Positions 22,669 through 34,344 are shown, counted from the stretch's first letter. The stretch: 64,000 nt of DNA from Cenococcum geophilum 1.58 (GCA_001692895.1 KV748180.1:4189169-4253168), one strand, 5' to 3'. Translations and numbers: made by a program. Notes: generated by a model from the letters alone, not told the origin.

Positions 22669-22700
22669 TCGCTTACTAAGATAATAGTATTTCGCTTAAA

Positions 22701-22860
22701 TGTTATCTTGGTCCCAGACGATCAACCAATCATAAGCTGCTTACATAACATGTTAATCATCTTATGTTATTGTCGTCTGGTATTATCTCGGTCCTAGACA
22801 ATCAACTAATTATAAGCTGCTTATATAACAGATTAATCATCTTATGTTGTTGTCGTCTGG
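22701..22860. repeat. Two tandem 80-bp units, each a hairpin
   Basis: Units 22701-22780 and 22781-22860 are about 85% alike. Each contains CCAGACGA and ends TCGTCTGG, giving a potential stem, with ATAAGCTGCTT in the middle. Confidence 0.88.
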
Positions 22861-22945
22861 TACACGGTTCGGAAATTAATTAGTCCCTTGCGCTAATTTA
22901 TATATAATTCTTATACAAACTCGCGCGCCATACTAAATTATTTAG

Positions 22946-23262
22946 CTATTAATTAATAACGAACTAACGCCTTTATAAATAATTGGCTAACGTTATGTTC
23001 TAGAACTTTATAGGGCAATTCTAATGCTACCAAAATTATTGCGAACGGCCTGGTGGTTATTACTACATTTCGCCTTAAATAAGTAAATCTCCCCTTTAAA
23101 GCTCTGCTTAAAACTCTACTACTATTAATTAATAATAAACTAACGCCTTTATAGATAATCGGCCAATGTTATATTCTAGAGCTTTATAAGGCAATTCTAA
23201 CGCTACTAAAATTATTATAAACGGCGTTATGGTTACTGCTATATTTTACCTTAAATATTACT
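22946..23262. repeat. Direct repeat, two copies 176 bp apart
   Basis: Copies at 22946-23087 and 23122-23262 share CTATTAATTAATAAYRAACTAACGCC and CGCCTTAAATA-type ends. The spacer between them contains two minisatellite-like 12-mers (AAGCTCTGCTTAAAACTCTA). Confidence 0.85.
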
Positions 23263-23410
23263 ACTAAAATAGTAAAAATTTAGCTAGAGCTATTAACCAT
23301 TACCAATCCTTAACATTTAACCTCCTATATTAATATTTATAGTAGATAAATANCTAAATAGCTAATNTATTGTATCTAGACTAACTCTGGGCCTTATTAC
23401 CTGCTTTATT

Positions 23411-24155
23411 GCTCTTCCGCTGCCTGCATAAACGCCTGCACGAAAGCCTGCACGAAGCCTGCACGAAGCCTGCACGACGTCTGCACGAACGCCTGCACGA
23501 ATACAAACTCTATATAAAGCTCTGCACAAGGCTCTGCACGAGGCTCTGCTTAAAAGCTCCGGTCGAAGCTCTGGTCGAAGCTCTGGGTCGAAGCTCTGGC
23601 CGAAGCTCTGCTGCTGAGGCCTCTGGTCGAGGCTCTGGTCAAGGCTCTGGTCAAGGCTCTGGTCCGAGGCCTCCGCGCTCGAAAGCTCTGGTCGAAGCTC
23701 CGCTCGAAGCTCTGGTCGAAGCCCGTGGTCGAAGCTCTGCTTGAAGCTCTGCACGAAGCTCTGCACGAGAGCTCTGCACGAAGCTCTGCACGAAGCTCTG
23801 GCACGAAGCTCTGCACGAAGCTCTGCACGAAGCTCTGCGCTCGAAGCTCTGCTCGAAGCTCTGCACGAAGCTCTGCTGCCGAAGCTCTGCTCGAAGCTCT
23901 GCACGAAGCTCTGCACGAAGCTTCTGCACGAAGCTCTGCTCGAAGCTCTGCTCGAAGCTCTGCTCGAAGCTCTGCTCGAAGCTCTGCTCGAAGCTCTTGC
24001 TCGAAGTTCTGCTCCAAGCCTCTATTACGAGGCTCTGCTCAAAGCTCTGCACAAAAGGCTCTATACGCGGGCTCTGCTCAAGCTCTGCTACCAAGGCTCT
24101 GCTCGAAGGCTCTACATCACAAAACCTTATATAGAGCTTTAAAGCTCTACTAACA
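23411..24155. repeat. 12-bp minisatellite array, well preserved (AGCTCTGCACGA type)
   Basis: About 60 units of 12 bp with variants AGCTCTGCTCGA, AGCTCTGGTCGA and AGCTCTGCACGA; some units are 11 or 13 bp, which shifts reading frame. Long open frames on both strands (CRAS, LRAE, ARSS or EALL repeats) come from the array itself and are not believed to be genes. CpA and TpG are kept, in contrast to the array at 2850-3345. No R flanks surround it, so it is either a separate array or an R remnant. Confidence 0.92.
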
Positions 24156-24214
24156 CAGCCTAAATATACTACGGAAGGTTCTATAATTAGCTTATATAAC
24201 CACCTATATAATTA

Positions 24215-25757
24215 TTATTATTAATTCTATTTATTGCCCAATTTAGCCCCCTTTTAGGTCTATATAGGAAAAGGCCCTATAAGGGGAAAATCCTAAGTAT
24301 TTCCTTTTAAACTAGTCCCTATTTATTCTCCGCCTTTACCTAGCTAGTATATCTTTATATCTTCTAGTCTACCTTATATACTATACTTCCTAGGTATATT
24401 AGAAAATCTAAAAGGAGTAGTAAAAGGGTCTAGAAATTCGCTAGTAAGCCGCCTATAGCTAGGCGGGGGTATTTAGTCCTTAAGGGGCTAGAATAGGGCG
24501 TATTATTTAGTNTCCTCCTATTAGATCTTATATGCTATTTAGAACTACTAAAGAATTCCTTAGCCTATAAGCTATTTTGCTACTATTTATAAGCCCCTAC
24601 TTATAAAGAGTATCTAAGTAATATTATTTATGCCTACGCTAGCGAGTAGCTAATCCCTTACTAAGTAGTAGCTATAAAATAGTAGTATATAATATATTAA
24701 CTAAATAGGCTACCGGTATATATATTAAGGTAACTAAGAAGTAGTCTATATAAGCCTAATAGGGATCTAAATTAGACATTAAGTAGTAAATTATTATTAT
24801 TATATATTAAGGTAAGATATTTAGAATATAAATATTAGCTATATATTTAAACCTAGGACCTTTATCTATAGTAGAAAGACAGCTATAGATTTTACCCTTA
24901 TTAGTCCTTTATATAAGAGAAGAGTTAGTATTAACTTTAGGGTATTCTATATAGCTACATCTTATATTTTTACTACCTCCTTCTATTATTACTTCTATTT
25001 AAGATCTACCTATCTTATAATTAGTATAGTAAATCTCTATCTATATTAGTAACCTCCTATCCTCTATTACCATTATAGTGCTCTACTAGTATAGCGCTAG
25101 GTCTTTATCTAATAAGATAATAATTCCCATATTTCCTTTTCTCTTTATTATTTATAGGTAAAGGGCTTCCTAGCTAGTATATTTAGACATATTACCTCTT
25201 TAAGAGGCTATCGCTTCTTATATATATCTCGTTCCTTATATACATTTTAGTATTTAGTATATATTTTCTTCTACTAGGTAGCCTTATACTATAACTGCTC
25301 TCTATATAGTAGTTAAGTTAATATATAAGTCTAGTAGTAGAACTACTACTTCGCGTTCTAGTATAGCGCGTAGTATTCTTCTATAGGCACTAGTTTTATA
25401 GCTTAGCTAATAGCGCTAAAGAGCTTTTTATTAGTACCTTGCTATCTAGTCTTAGGCCCTTAATCTAGGAGCNGTATAGTATTATTAACCTTATTACTAC
25501 TATATATAGTAGGCGTATATATTTAAAAGAGGGTCNTTATATTAAGGTNNTTATTTNTAATACTNCTAAAAGTACTACTCCTCCCTTATAAGTAGTCTAT
25601 ATAATATACTTATTCTAGTTTAACCTAAAGTCTACCTAAACCCCTAGGACCTTAAGGGTAGCTTCTAGTTTTACTTTATAGCCTTAAATATTTACTATTA
25701 AGGCTAGGTTACTACTTACCCTTCTTTTCCTTATAAAGTAAATAAGCTAGTAATTAT
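24215..25757 (-). mobile_element. LINE fragment L1 (RNase H region to 3' tail), minus strand
   Basis: It is the inverted counterpart of 28430-29000 plus 31730-32400 and of the 3' end of L2 (27800-28378). It starts at 25757 with the region encoding the RT-to-RNase H linker and ends at 24215 with an ATT-rich tail, complement of the AATAAATAATAAT tail of L2. Heavy RIP. It meets L2 head to head at 25757. Ambiguous bases cluster at 25473-25565. Confidence 0.75.
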
Positions 25758-28378
25758 CTTAGACTATATACCTATACGGATAACACTTAATATCGCCATA
25801 CTAGCATAACAAACCCGCTAAAGATACATTACTGAGGAATTTAACTTAAAAAAGCATACCTAGGAAGTTACTAATAGGCTAGCAGCTATACCTTAGGTAT
25901 TACTAGAGAATATATAAAGGATTATAAGTAACTATTTAAAAGAATACTATCTAAAGGCCTAGCCTAGAAAATACGCCTACTATAAATAGTTACTAGAAAC
26001 GGCCTAACTACTTATAGGCGTAAAAAGGGCAAGGTAATAGTATAGTGTAATAAATAAAGCCTACCACTAATAGAGCTATAAGGCCCTAAAGAATAGGCCT
26101 AAGAAGATAATATAAAAGGAAAGTAGAAATAGCTAGCGTTAATTTCTAAAAGAAATTACCTTAAACCCTACTAAACTATATAATAAGGGACTCTAGTATA
26201 TATTAAAGTAAAGTAGGCAAGCTGCTAAAGAGACACTAGGGAACTTTTACCTATTTATACTTTACTAGATAGAATAGGACTAGTATATAAATAATAATAA
26301 GGAAAATATTAAAATATTAGTAGAGGTTCTTTNTAGGCGCNGGCTAAACAGACCTATAGAATATTAGTAGCTAATTCTATCCCTTACCTATTAATATAAG
26401 TTATATAATATTAGTATAAAAAAAAAAGGACGCTATATAAAAGCTCCTTATTAGTAAAGTATTAAGGCTAAATAAGACCCTAAATAAGGCAATTAAAGCC
26501 GTAGTAAAAGCGGTAGTAGTACTATTCGCTAATATTNTAACTACCTACCTTTAGAGAGGCAAACTACCTAAATACTTTAAAGTAATAACTATACTCATCT
26601 TATAAAAGGTATAAAAAAAGACTACTCTATTTTAGAAAGCTACTAACCCTAAAAAGGCTTTTAAAAAAGATAGTTATAAAATATATATAAGAAGCGGCAG
26701 AAGTATAAAAGCTACTACCGTAGATATAAATAGGTGTAAGAAAGAAAAGATTAACCCTTTTAGCCCTCTTCNTAATTACCTTTAGTATCTAAGTNGTATA
26801 NTAAGCTTACNTAGAATATATTATATTTATACTAAGCCTAGACCTAAGCGGAATATTTAATAATATATTATATAAGAGATTTCTATAAATCCTAAGAAAT
26901 AAAGGCCTACTAAACTAGATAATTAAGTTTATCTAAGCCTTTCTAATAGGGCGTACTATAAAAATTATAATTAAGGGCTATAAAAGCAAATTAATACTAA
27001 TACCTATAGGTATTATATAGGGATTACCCCTATTTCTAATTCTAATTCTTTTCTTTATATCTAAACTACTAAAGATATATAATAATAGCTAGGATAATAG
27101 CTATATAGAATTATAGGGGCATATAAAAGGACACTATATACCGTAATAGAACATAAAGTAGTAGTACTGCTACTAGACGTATATATAGAAACAACTACTA
27201 TATAGAGGGCATTTATAGTATAAGGCCACCTAGTAGAGAAGGAGATATGCTAAATAATAGAGCGTATATAAGGAGCAAGGGCCCTATAAAGAGGCATTAT
27301 ACCTAAGCTTATAAGTTAAAAAGTCCTCTATCTATAAGTAGTAGAAAGGGGATAGGAAATATAAGGGCTACTATAACACTTAGCGCTACGCTAGTAAAGC
27401 ACTATAATAATAATAGAGGATATAGGGCCACTAGTATAAGTGGAGATCTACTAACGTGGGTGACAGGGTTTTGTCGGTGTGATGAGTTTTGGCGGTTTTA
27501 AGGTTTCCCATACAAACTTTGTCTGTGTCCTCTCGCTTAAAGTTTTGATGTTCAAAACCGTCAAAACCCATCACACCGTCAAAACCCTGTCACCTACGTT
27601 ATATACATCGCAAGATAGGTAGATATTAAGTAGAAATAATGCTAAAAGAAGGCGGTAAAAGCGTAGAGAGGAACTATATAGAGCACCCTATAAATAAGAT
27701 TAACTTTCTCCCTATATAAAGGACAGATAAAGGCAGAATTTATAGCCGCCTTTCTATTATAGATAGAGGTCTTAAAACTAAACGTATATCTAGTAAGCAT
27801 CTATATCCTAAATACTATACTATACTATATGTATAAATAGCCTATATAGTTAGTACGCCATATAATACTCTTCTATAATTACTATATAGTAAGAAACTAG
27901 CTATTTGCTAAGGTAGGCATAAATAATATTACCTAAATACTATTTATAAGTAGGGGCCTATATAAAACAGTATAATAGTTTATAAGTTAAGAAGTCCTCT
28001 AGTAGTTTTAGATAGCGTATAAGATCTAATAGGAGGATATAGGGGGATACGCCCCTTTTTAGCCCCTTAGGGACTAAACAACCCTATTAAGCTAAAGGCG
28101 GCTTATAGGCGACTTACTATACCCTCCTACTACCCCCTAGACCTTCTAAGATACCTTAGAAGTATAGTATAAAAGGTAAATATATTATAAAGGTAAATAG
28201 GCTAGGCATAGGTAGAGCGCGTAAGACTAGCTAAAAGGATACACCTAGGGTTTTCCCTTATTAGGGATTTTTCCTATAAATAGAAGGTAGAAGCCTATTT
28301 AGTCCCTAGTATATAGACCTAGTAAAGGGACTAAATAGGGCAATAAATAAAATAAATAAATAATAATAATAATAGCTA
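25758..28378 (+). pseudogene. LINE (non-LTR retrotransposon) L2: end of endonuclease, reverse transcriptase, 3' end
   Basis: The frame opens in the last part of an AP-type endonuclease (DYIPI, near 25765). A linker follows (YITEEFNLKKHTQEV type), then the RT at 26.75-27.1 kb: LSLDLSGIFNNILYKRFL, IIKFIQAFLIGRT and GLPLFLILILFFISKLL, which is the GIPQGSPLSPILFLFF region with mutations. Part of the RNase H region seen in L3 is deleted near 27.15 kb. The 3' end is an AATAAATAATAATAAT tail. 5'-truncated and RIP-dead. A 146-bp MITE sits at 27454. Confidence 0.85.
27454..27599. mobile_element. 146-bp MITE with TA duplication inside LINE L2
   Basis: Nearly perfect inverted repeats: ACGTGGGTGACAGGGTTTTG on the left, complement of CAAAACCCTGTCACCTACGT on the right, continuing to about 50 bp. 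TA at 27452-27453 and 27600-27601. It keeps CA and TG unlike the flanking LINE. Confidence 0.93.
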
Positions 28379-29007
28379 GGATATAATAGTCCTAGAATTT
28401 ATAGATAATATAAACCTAATTATATAGGAAAATATAGTAGCAGAAAACTATACTAGGCTAAACTAGGCATATAATAGGTATATTATATAGGTAAAACAAT
28501 ATAGCGCTAATTTCGTACTAAATAATTACTAGCTTATTTACTTTATAAGAGAAAAAAGGATAAGTAGCGACCTAGCCTTAATAGTAAATATTTAGAGCTG
28601 CGAAGTAAAACTAGAAGCTACCCTTAAGGTTCTAGGGGTTTAAATAGACTTTAGGTTAAACTAAAACGAGTATATTATATAGGCGACTTATAGAGAAGTA
28701 GTAGTATTTTTAGTAGTATTATAAATTACTACTTTAATATAAGGACCCTNTTTTAAATATATACGTCTACTATATATAGTAGTAGTAAGGCTAATAATNC
28801 TATACNGCTCCTAAATCTAGGGCTTAGGACTAGGCGGTAAGGTACTANTAAAAAGCTCNTTAGCGCTACTAGCTAAGNTATAAAACTAGTACCTATATAG
28901 AACTATAAGGGCCTATAGAAGAAAACTACGCGCCATACTAGAACGCGAAGTAGTAGTTCTACTACTAAACTTATATAGTAACTTAACTACTATATAGAGA
29001 GTAGTTG

Positions 29008-31721
29008 CAGTGGTCGCATGAATGAATATATTCATAAGGAATTAAGAATATATTTATGAATATATTCACTAAATGAATTGAATATTTTAAAGCCCTTATG
29101 AATTAATATATTCATAAACTTATGAATATATAGGACCCTTTTTGAAGCTTTCGTAGTATGAGGTTTTAGGTATATATACTCATAAGTACGCCGATCGTTC
29201 TTATATATACATAGAGCTCGGTTATTTTGACTTTTCTTACAATGTAGCTTTGGAGGTAAACACCAACTACAATATCAATTTTATACCCACGCCTTCGCCC
29301 TAATGGCCTCTTCTTCATTAGATCCTATAGTACTTGATGCCGACAGCGTGTCTAGTTCTCAATCTGAGTTATCCGAGCTCGATAGCGCCCAGTTTAATGA
29401 CCTTAAGCTCGACGAAGAATCCGACGCGTTATCCTCTACTAAAACCACCCCAACTAATAAGAAACGCAAGCTCCGAGCTATAAATACGTGGTCATTTGCA
29501 CGGAAGCCTTATCTAAATAAAGATGTAAAGAATAAGAACGGCAGGCGCTATTGGTACTGTAACCAATGTGTCTATTTCCGCGAAGTAATTACCACTAATA
29601 TACGAGCTCATTTGGAAAGAAAATATGGGGTTATTATTAAGGAACAGGACTTAATTATTAAGATAACTACAAAGCAGAGGCTTGAAGGTCTATTTCAAAA
29701 GCAGGGCGACCTATACGTCCAAAAGGTGGAGGACCAGAAGGAACAAATATTGAAGGAGTGTGTGAAACTTAAAGTTGTCCGCGAGGCCCTTACCCAACTA
29801 ATTGTTGTTCGAAACCTTCTATTTGAAGCAGTATCTTGGCCAGAGCTTCAAGCTCTTCTTCTTTTAGTTAATTATACCTGCGAGGATGTCCTAGTTAACT
29901 CTAGTAGAACAGTACCGAAGCTTATTGAAGAATCCTTCCTACTCGATCGAGCCGTCCTTAAGCAGAAACTTAAGTCCTCCCTTACCCTGATCCACCTCTC
30001 CCTTGACGCATGGACGTCACCAAATAGGAAGACGTTTGTGGCTATCTGCGCCCACTTTGTTGACGATATTGGCAAGCTTAGAAAGGCCCTACTGGCTCTA
30101 CCGTTTCTTCCTGGAAAACATGGAGGCGACGAGTAGGTTGAAGTCCTTTGGCAGGTGCTCCAGGAGTACGATATCCTTGACAAAATTGGATACTGTGTTG
30201 GTGATAATCACGGCTTAAATGATAAGCTTCTTCGTCGACTTTTTACGAAGCTTAAAGAGAGTGGAATTAAGACTTGATTTGACGCTGAACAGCACCGAAT
30301 TCGCTGCTATGGCTATGTCCTTAATATTGCCGCATAAGCCTTCTTCTTTTCTAAAGATAATTAAGCATTCGACGCTGCCTTTGAAGAAGCTCGGATAAAG
30401 CTAGAATAAGATACAGAGCTTGAAGAGGATTAGATTGAAGAGATCTTAGCAAAGAGATTTAGGAAAGGAGCAGCCAACTAGTTTACCTATTGAACCCTCG
30501 GTCCCCCTGGCAAAATATATAACGTCGTTGCCCATATTTGAAGCTCTAACGCTTACTACAACCACTTTGTTGCTATTGCCCTTTGCGCGATCCCTATGGA
30601 CAACGATACGCGGTGGAACTTGTGGTATAAGATGATACTAGTGGCGCTGGAGCTGAGGGACGCTATTGAAGCGTACCAGAAGGAGTACGTAAAGGAGTTT
30701 GATGAGGGTAATCTCCTTAATGCAGCCGACTGGCAGACTCTTAACGACATTAAAGACTTCCTTTAACCCTTTGAGCGTGTTATAAAGGAGATAGAAGGAG
30801 ACATAGCGACGCTTGATAAGGTGCTGTTTATAATGGATTTTATGGTAGAGCACTTTAAGTTATCTTTGGTTAAATACGCTATGAATAAGAGACTCTGCAG
30901 CGCCATTACCACTAGCTGGCACGCCTTTGATAAATACTACCTTAAGACGGACAGTGTTACCGCGTACGGTGTAGCTCTGCTGCTTGCTCCTTACCGACGG
31001 AAGGCGTACATTCACCGCAACTGGAAGGAAGCATGGAAGGAGCCTGTAGTTAATGCCGCTTGGAAGCTATAGGTAGATTACTATAAGGACAGGTTTGAGG
31101 CAGAGCCAAGCATATAGGAAGTTTCCAAACCAATAAGGCAACCTGACGCGTATGATAAATGGGAAAAGAGGCAGGCAGTAGTGATATTAATTGAGGACGA
31201 ATTTGACCGGTTTATTAACGATCCTCCCGTTAAGCTTTAAAATAATACCTCCGCGCTAGACTGGTGGCTTAATCCGTCCAACCGCATTAGCTATCTAAGC
31301 CTCTATTGCATGGCAATTAATATCCTTTTTATACCCCCTATGTCGGCTAAACCAGAGCGGATCTTTTCCGGTGCTCGGCGTACAATCTTATGGCAACGGA
31401 TGAAGCTTAGGCCAGTGAATATCGAGAGGATTGAGTGCTTGAAGTCGTGGATTCGCACAGGGCTAGTGGCAGGTTGGAGAAAGGAGCTTATGATAAAGCT
31501 TGATATATAGAACGCGCAGGAAGACTTAAGAAGTTAATTAGGAAAGCGAGCTTAGGATAAAGATTGAATAAAACACCATGCCAAGAGTTGTGATAAACGC
31601 TTTGTAAGCATTCCTTGTGAATATATTTATATCTTATGAATGAATGAATATTTTGTGCGCTTATGAATATGAATTGAATACAAGGGTCATATTCTAAATA
31701 TATTCATTTATGCGACCACTG
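29008..31721 (+). mobile_element. hAT DNA transposon (2,714 bp)
   Basis: The terminal inverted repeats are CAGTGGTCGCATGAATGAAT and the complement of ATTCATTTATGCGACCACTG. The 8-bp duplication is AGTAGTTG (29000-29007) and AGTAGTTA (31722-31729), the one difference being G-to-A. Subterminal regions are rich in TTCATAA/TTATGAA motifs, likely transposase binding sites. A single transposase frame fills 29303-31510. It is much less RIP-affected than the host LINE. Confidence 0.97.
29303..31510 (+). pseudogene. hAT family transposase with BED zinc finger, 13 premature stops
   Basis: One frame from ATG 29303 to the stop at 31508-31510, about 735 codons, normal for a fungal hAT transposase. After an acidic Ser-rich N-terminus comes a basic patch (NKKRKLR) and a BED finger: Cys 29558, Cys 29567, His 29609, but the last ligand at 29624 is Tyr instead of His. 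The core shows HLSLDAWTSPN (first Asp present) and VGDNHGLNDKLLRR (second Asp present). The C-terminal dimerisation part reads DWWLNPSN, then MSAKPERIFSGARR and IECLKSWIRTGL. Stops at 30134, 30275 and about eleven more are TAG, TAA or TGA at Gln/Trp sites, so no functional protein is made. The first 277 codons are intact. Confidence 0.95.
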
Positions 31722-32403
31722 AGTAGTTATAGTATAAGGCTACCTAGTAGAAGAAAATATATACTAAATACTAAAATATATATAAGGAGCGATAGCCCCT
31801 TAAAGAGGTAATACGCCTAAATATACTAGCTAGGAAGCCTACTACTTATAAGTAGTAAAGAGAGAAAAGGAAATATAGAAATTATTAGCTTACTAGGCGG
31901 AGACCTAACGCTATACTAGTAGAGCGCTATAATGGCAATAGAGGATAAAAGGTTACTAATATAGATAGAAATCTACTACACTAATTATAAGATAGGCAGA
32001 TCTTAAATAGAAGCAATAATAGAAGGAGGTAGCGAAAATATAAAACGCAGCTATAAAGAACACCCTATAGTTAATACTAATAAAGGTAAAATCTATAGTC
32101 GCCTTTCTACTATAGATAGAGGTTTTAGGCCTAAATATATATCTAGTAAGCATCTATATTTTAAATACCTTACCTTAATATATATACGGGTGGCCTATTT
32201 AGTTAGTACGTTATATATTACTATTCTACAGTTACTGCTTAGTAAGGGACTAGCTACTTACTAGTATAGGTATAAATAATATTACCTAAATACCCTCTAT
32301 AAGTAGAGGCCTATAGATAGTAATAAGATAGCTTATAGGCTAAGAAGTTCTTTAATAGTTCTAAATAGTATATAAGATCTAATAGGAGGATACTAAAAGG
32401 GGT

Positions 32404-33460
32404 ATATCCTTTAGTGTCCTCCTATTAAATCTTATATACTATTTAGAATTACTAAAAAACTCCTTAGCCTATAAGCTATATTAATACTACTTATAGGCCC
32501 CTACTTATAGAGAGTATAAGTAATATTATTTATACCTATACTAGTAAATAGCTAGTACCTTACTAAGTAGTAGCTATAGAAAAGTAGTATATAGTATCCT
32601 AACTAAATAGGCTATCTATAAGTGTATTAAGGTATAGTATTTAGAATATAGATACTTACTAGCTATATATTTAGGCTTAAAATCTCTATCTATAGTTAGG
32701 AAGGCGGCTATAGATTTTACCTTTATTAGTCCTTTATATAGGAGGAGTATTAGTATTAACTATAGGGTATTCTTATATAGCTACGTCTTATATTTTTACT
32801 ACTCCTTCTATTATCGCTTCTATTTAAGGTCTACCTATTTGTAATAAGTATAGTAGATCTCTATCTATTTAAGGTTTACCTATTTAAATAAGTATAGTAG
32901 ATCTCTATCTATACTAATAGCCTCTTATCCTCTATTACTATAGTAATACTCTACTAGTACAGCGCTAGGTCTCTCCTAGTAAGTTAATAGTTCCTATATT
33001 TTTCTTTTTCTTTCTTTACTACCTATAGGTAGAGGGCTTCCTAGCTAGTATACTTAGGCGTATTACCTCTTTAAGGGGCCCTCAATCCTTATATACGTCT
33101 TATTCCTTTATTATACGTTTAGTATTTAGCGTAATTTTTCTTTTACTAGGTAAGCCTTATACTATAACTATTCCTCTATATTTAGTAGTTATATTAATAA
33201 TATATAAGTCTATTAGTAGAACTACTACTTTATATTCTAGTATAAGGCGCGTAGTATTCTCTTATAAACCCCTAATAGTTTCTATATAAGTACTAGTTTT
33301 ATAGCTTAGCTAATAGCGCTAAGGAGCTTTTTATTAATACCTTACTACCTAGTCTAGGCCCTAGATCTAGGAGCCGTATAGTATTATTAGCCTTACTATA
33401 AATAAATAAATAAATATCTATATAATTTTCCTATATAATTATTTCTATAAATTCTATAAA
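32404..33460 (-). mobile_element. LINE fragment L4, minus strand, palindromic partner of L3
   Basis: From the centre at about 32403 it mirrors L3 without the hAT insertion: TCCTCCTATTAAATCTTATA at 32417 is the complement of 32372-32390, and the match continues to about 33410. Its 5' part (33420-33460) matches the start of L3. RIP-heavy. It ends against repeat R copy 2. Confidence 0.8.
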
Positions 33461-33499
33461 TTAATTACTAGTATAAAAATATATATCTATACGCCTATA

Positions 33500-33985
33500 T
33501 ATTTATATAAAGCTCTATATAAAGGCTCTATATAAAGCTCTCTATAAGGCTCTATATAAAGTTCTATACAAGGCTCTGCACAAAGCTCTATACAAGGCTC
33601 TACACAAAGCTCCGCTCGAAGCTCTACTCAAAGCTCTACTCGAAGCTCTGCTCAAAGCTCTGCTTAAAGCTCCTCAAAGCTCTGCACAAGGCTCTGCTCG
33701 AAGCTCTGCACGAGGCTCTGCACGAAGCTCTGCACGAGGCTCTGCACGAAGCTCTGCACGGGCTCTGCACGAAGCTCTGCTCGAAGTTCTGCTCGAAGCT
33801 CTGCAGGAAGCTCTGCAGAGGCTCTGCACGAAGCTCTGCACGAAGCTCTGCGTACGGAGCTTTGCATAAAGCTCTGCACAAAGCTCTGTACGAAGCTCTG
33901 CACGAAGCTCTACGTGGAGCTCTGCGTAGGGCTCTGCGTAAGCCTCTACTAAAGCTCTACATAAGGCTTTATTAAAGCTCTGCGC
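33500..33985. repeat. 12-bp minisatellite array in R copy 2
   Basis: About 40 units. They grade from AGCTCTATATAA at the left edge to AGCTCTGCACGA and AGCTCTGCTCGA in the middle and back to AT-richer units at the right, so the RIP-like change is uneven inside one array. Confidence 0.9.
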
Positions 33986-34044
33986 GAGGCTCTACCTAAA
34001 GCTTACCCCCTTCTATAAAGCAAATCTATACCTACTAGTAGTCC

Positions 34045-34239
34045 TTAGTTATTATTTAAAGCTGGCTCGTCGGTTTGGGTACTCTGGCTACGGTAGGAAG
34101 AGGGCGGCGGTGGTCGTGGGAAAGGTGCGGCTGCTACGACTCGGGGGCGTCGGGCGCGATAACGAGATAACGAATTGGAATCGGGCAAATCGGGCAGCGT
34201 AGTCTTCTTCGCCAGGTTTGATTTGGTAATTCTAGCCAT
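34045..34239 (-). CDS. Short open frame in R copy 2, 64 codons, unknown
   Basis: The frame starts MARITKSNLAKKTTLPDLPD and continues with an Arg-rich and Pro-rich middle (RARRPRVV, PRPPPPSS) before a TAA. The equivalent stretch in R copy 1 is broken. No family recognised. It lies upstream of the minisatellite on the same strand, whose 12-bp phase would stay open, so a longer product reading into the array may once have existed. It may also be chance in a GC-richer stretch. Confidence 0.3.
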   Translation of the reverse strand: MARITKSNLAKKTTLPDLPDSNSLSRYRARRPRVVAAAPFPRPPPPSSYRSQSTQTDEPALNNN

Positions 34240-34344
34240 CAGGAATAGCTTAGGGAGCTATAGAAGTTGAGACAATTTGGCTCAAAGTAGGTGTATATAG
34301 GCCTAAATACTCCGCGCGGGACTAACAAAAATCCGAACCGTGTA

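Larger units (their letters stand above)
21542..22683. mobile_element. 1.1-kb element with nested inverted repeats
   Basis: The outer ends are inverted: ATCTCAGTAAGCGACTTAGA on the left, and the complement of CAGCTGAGTCGCTTACTAAGAT on the right. A second inverted pair lies inside: CTGAGGGCCTATGGTGCGGAA (21684-21704) against TTTTCGCACCAAAGGCCCTCAG (22523-22544). Two small MITE-like palindromes flank the interior. No coding frame seen. Probably a composite of non-autonomous DNA elements. The exact target duplication is unclear. Confidence 0.6.
28379..32403 (+). pseudogene. LINE fragment L3: RT C-terminus and RNase H, interrupted by hAT
   Basis: It begins in the RT C-terminal part (QYSANF...LIYFIRE near 28.5 kb) and continues into LKVLGV-IDFRLN (about 28.63 kb) and the domain ending RRKLRAILEREVVVLLLNLY (about 28.93-28.97 kb). 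At 29008 the hAT element interrupts. The frame goes on after 31730 (VVIV-GYLVEENIY) to about 32150. The 3' end is replaced by a palindrome centre at about 32403, beyond which L4 runs on the other strand. Stops are Gln/Trp type throughout. Confidence 0.8.

Noticed and set aside
21936..22860. Regularly spaced repeats considered as a CRISPR-like array
   Set aside because: Only two units of each kind, units themselves diverged and palindromic, in a eukaryotic transposon-rich context.
23362..24153. Several overlapping long open frames on both strands with CRAS, LRAE, ARSS or EALL repeat peptides
   Set aside because: They are translations of the 12-bp minisatellite, open in many frames because 12 is a multiple of 3. 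No start context, no unique sequence and no conservation of one frame. The same holds for frames at 2951-3208, 4283-4669 and 33636-33903.
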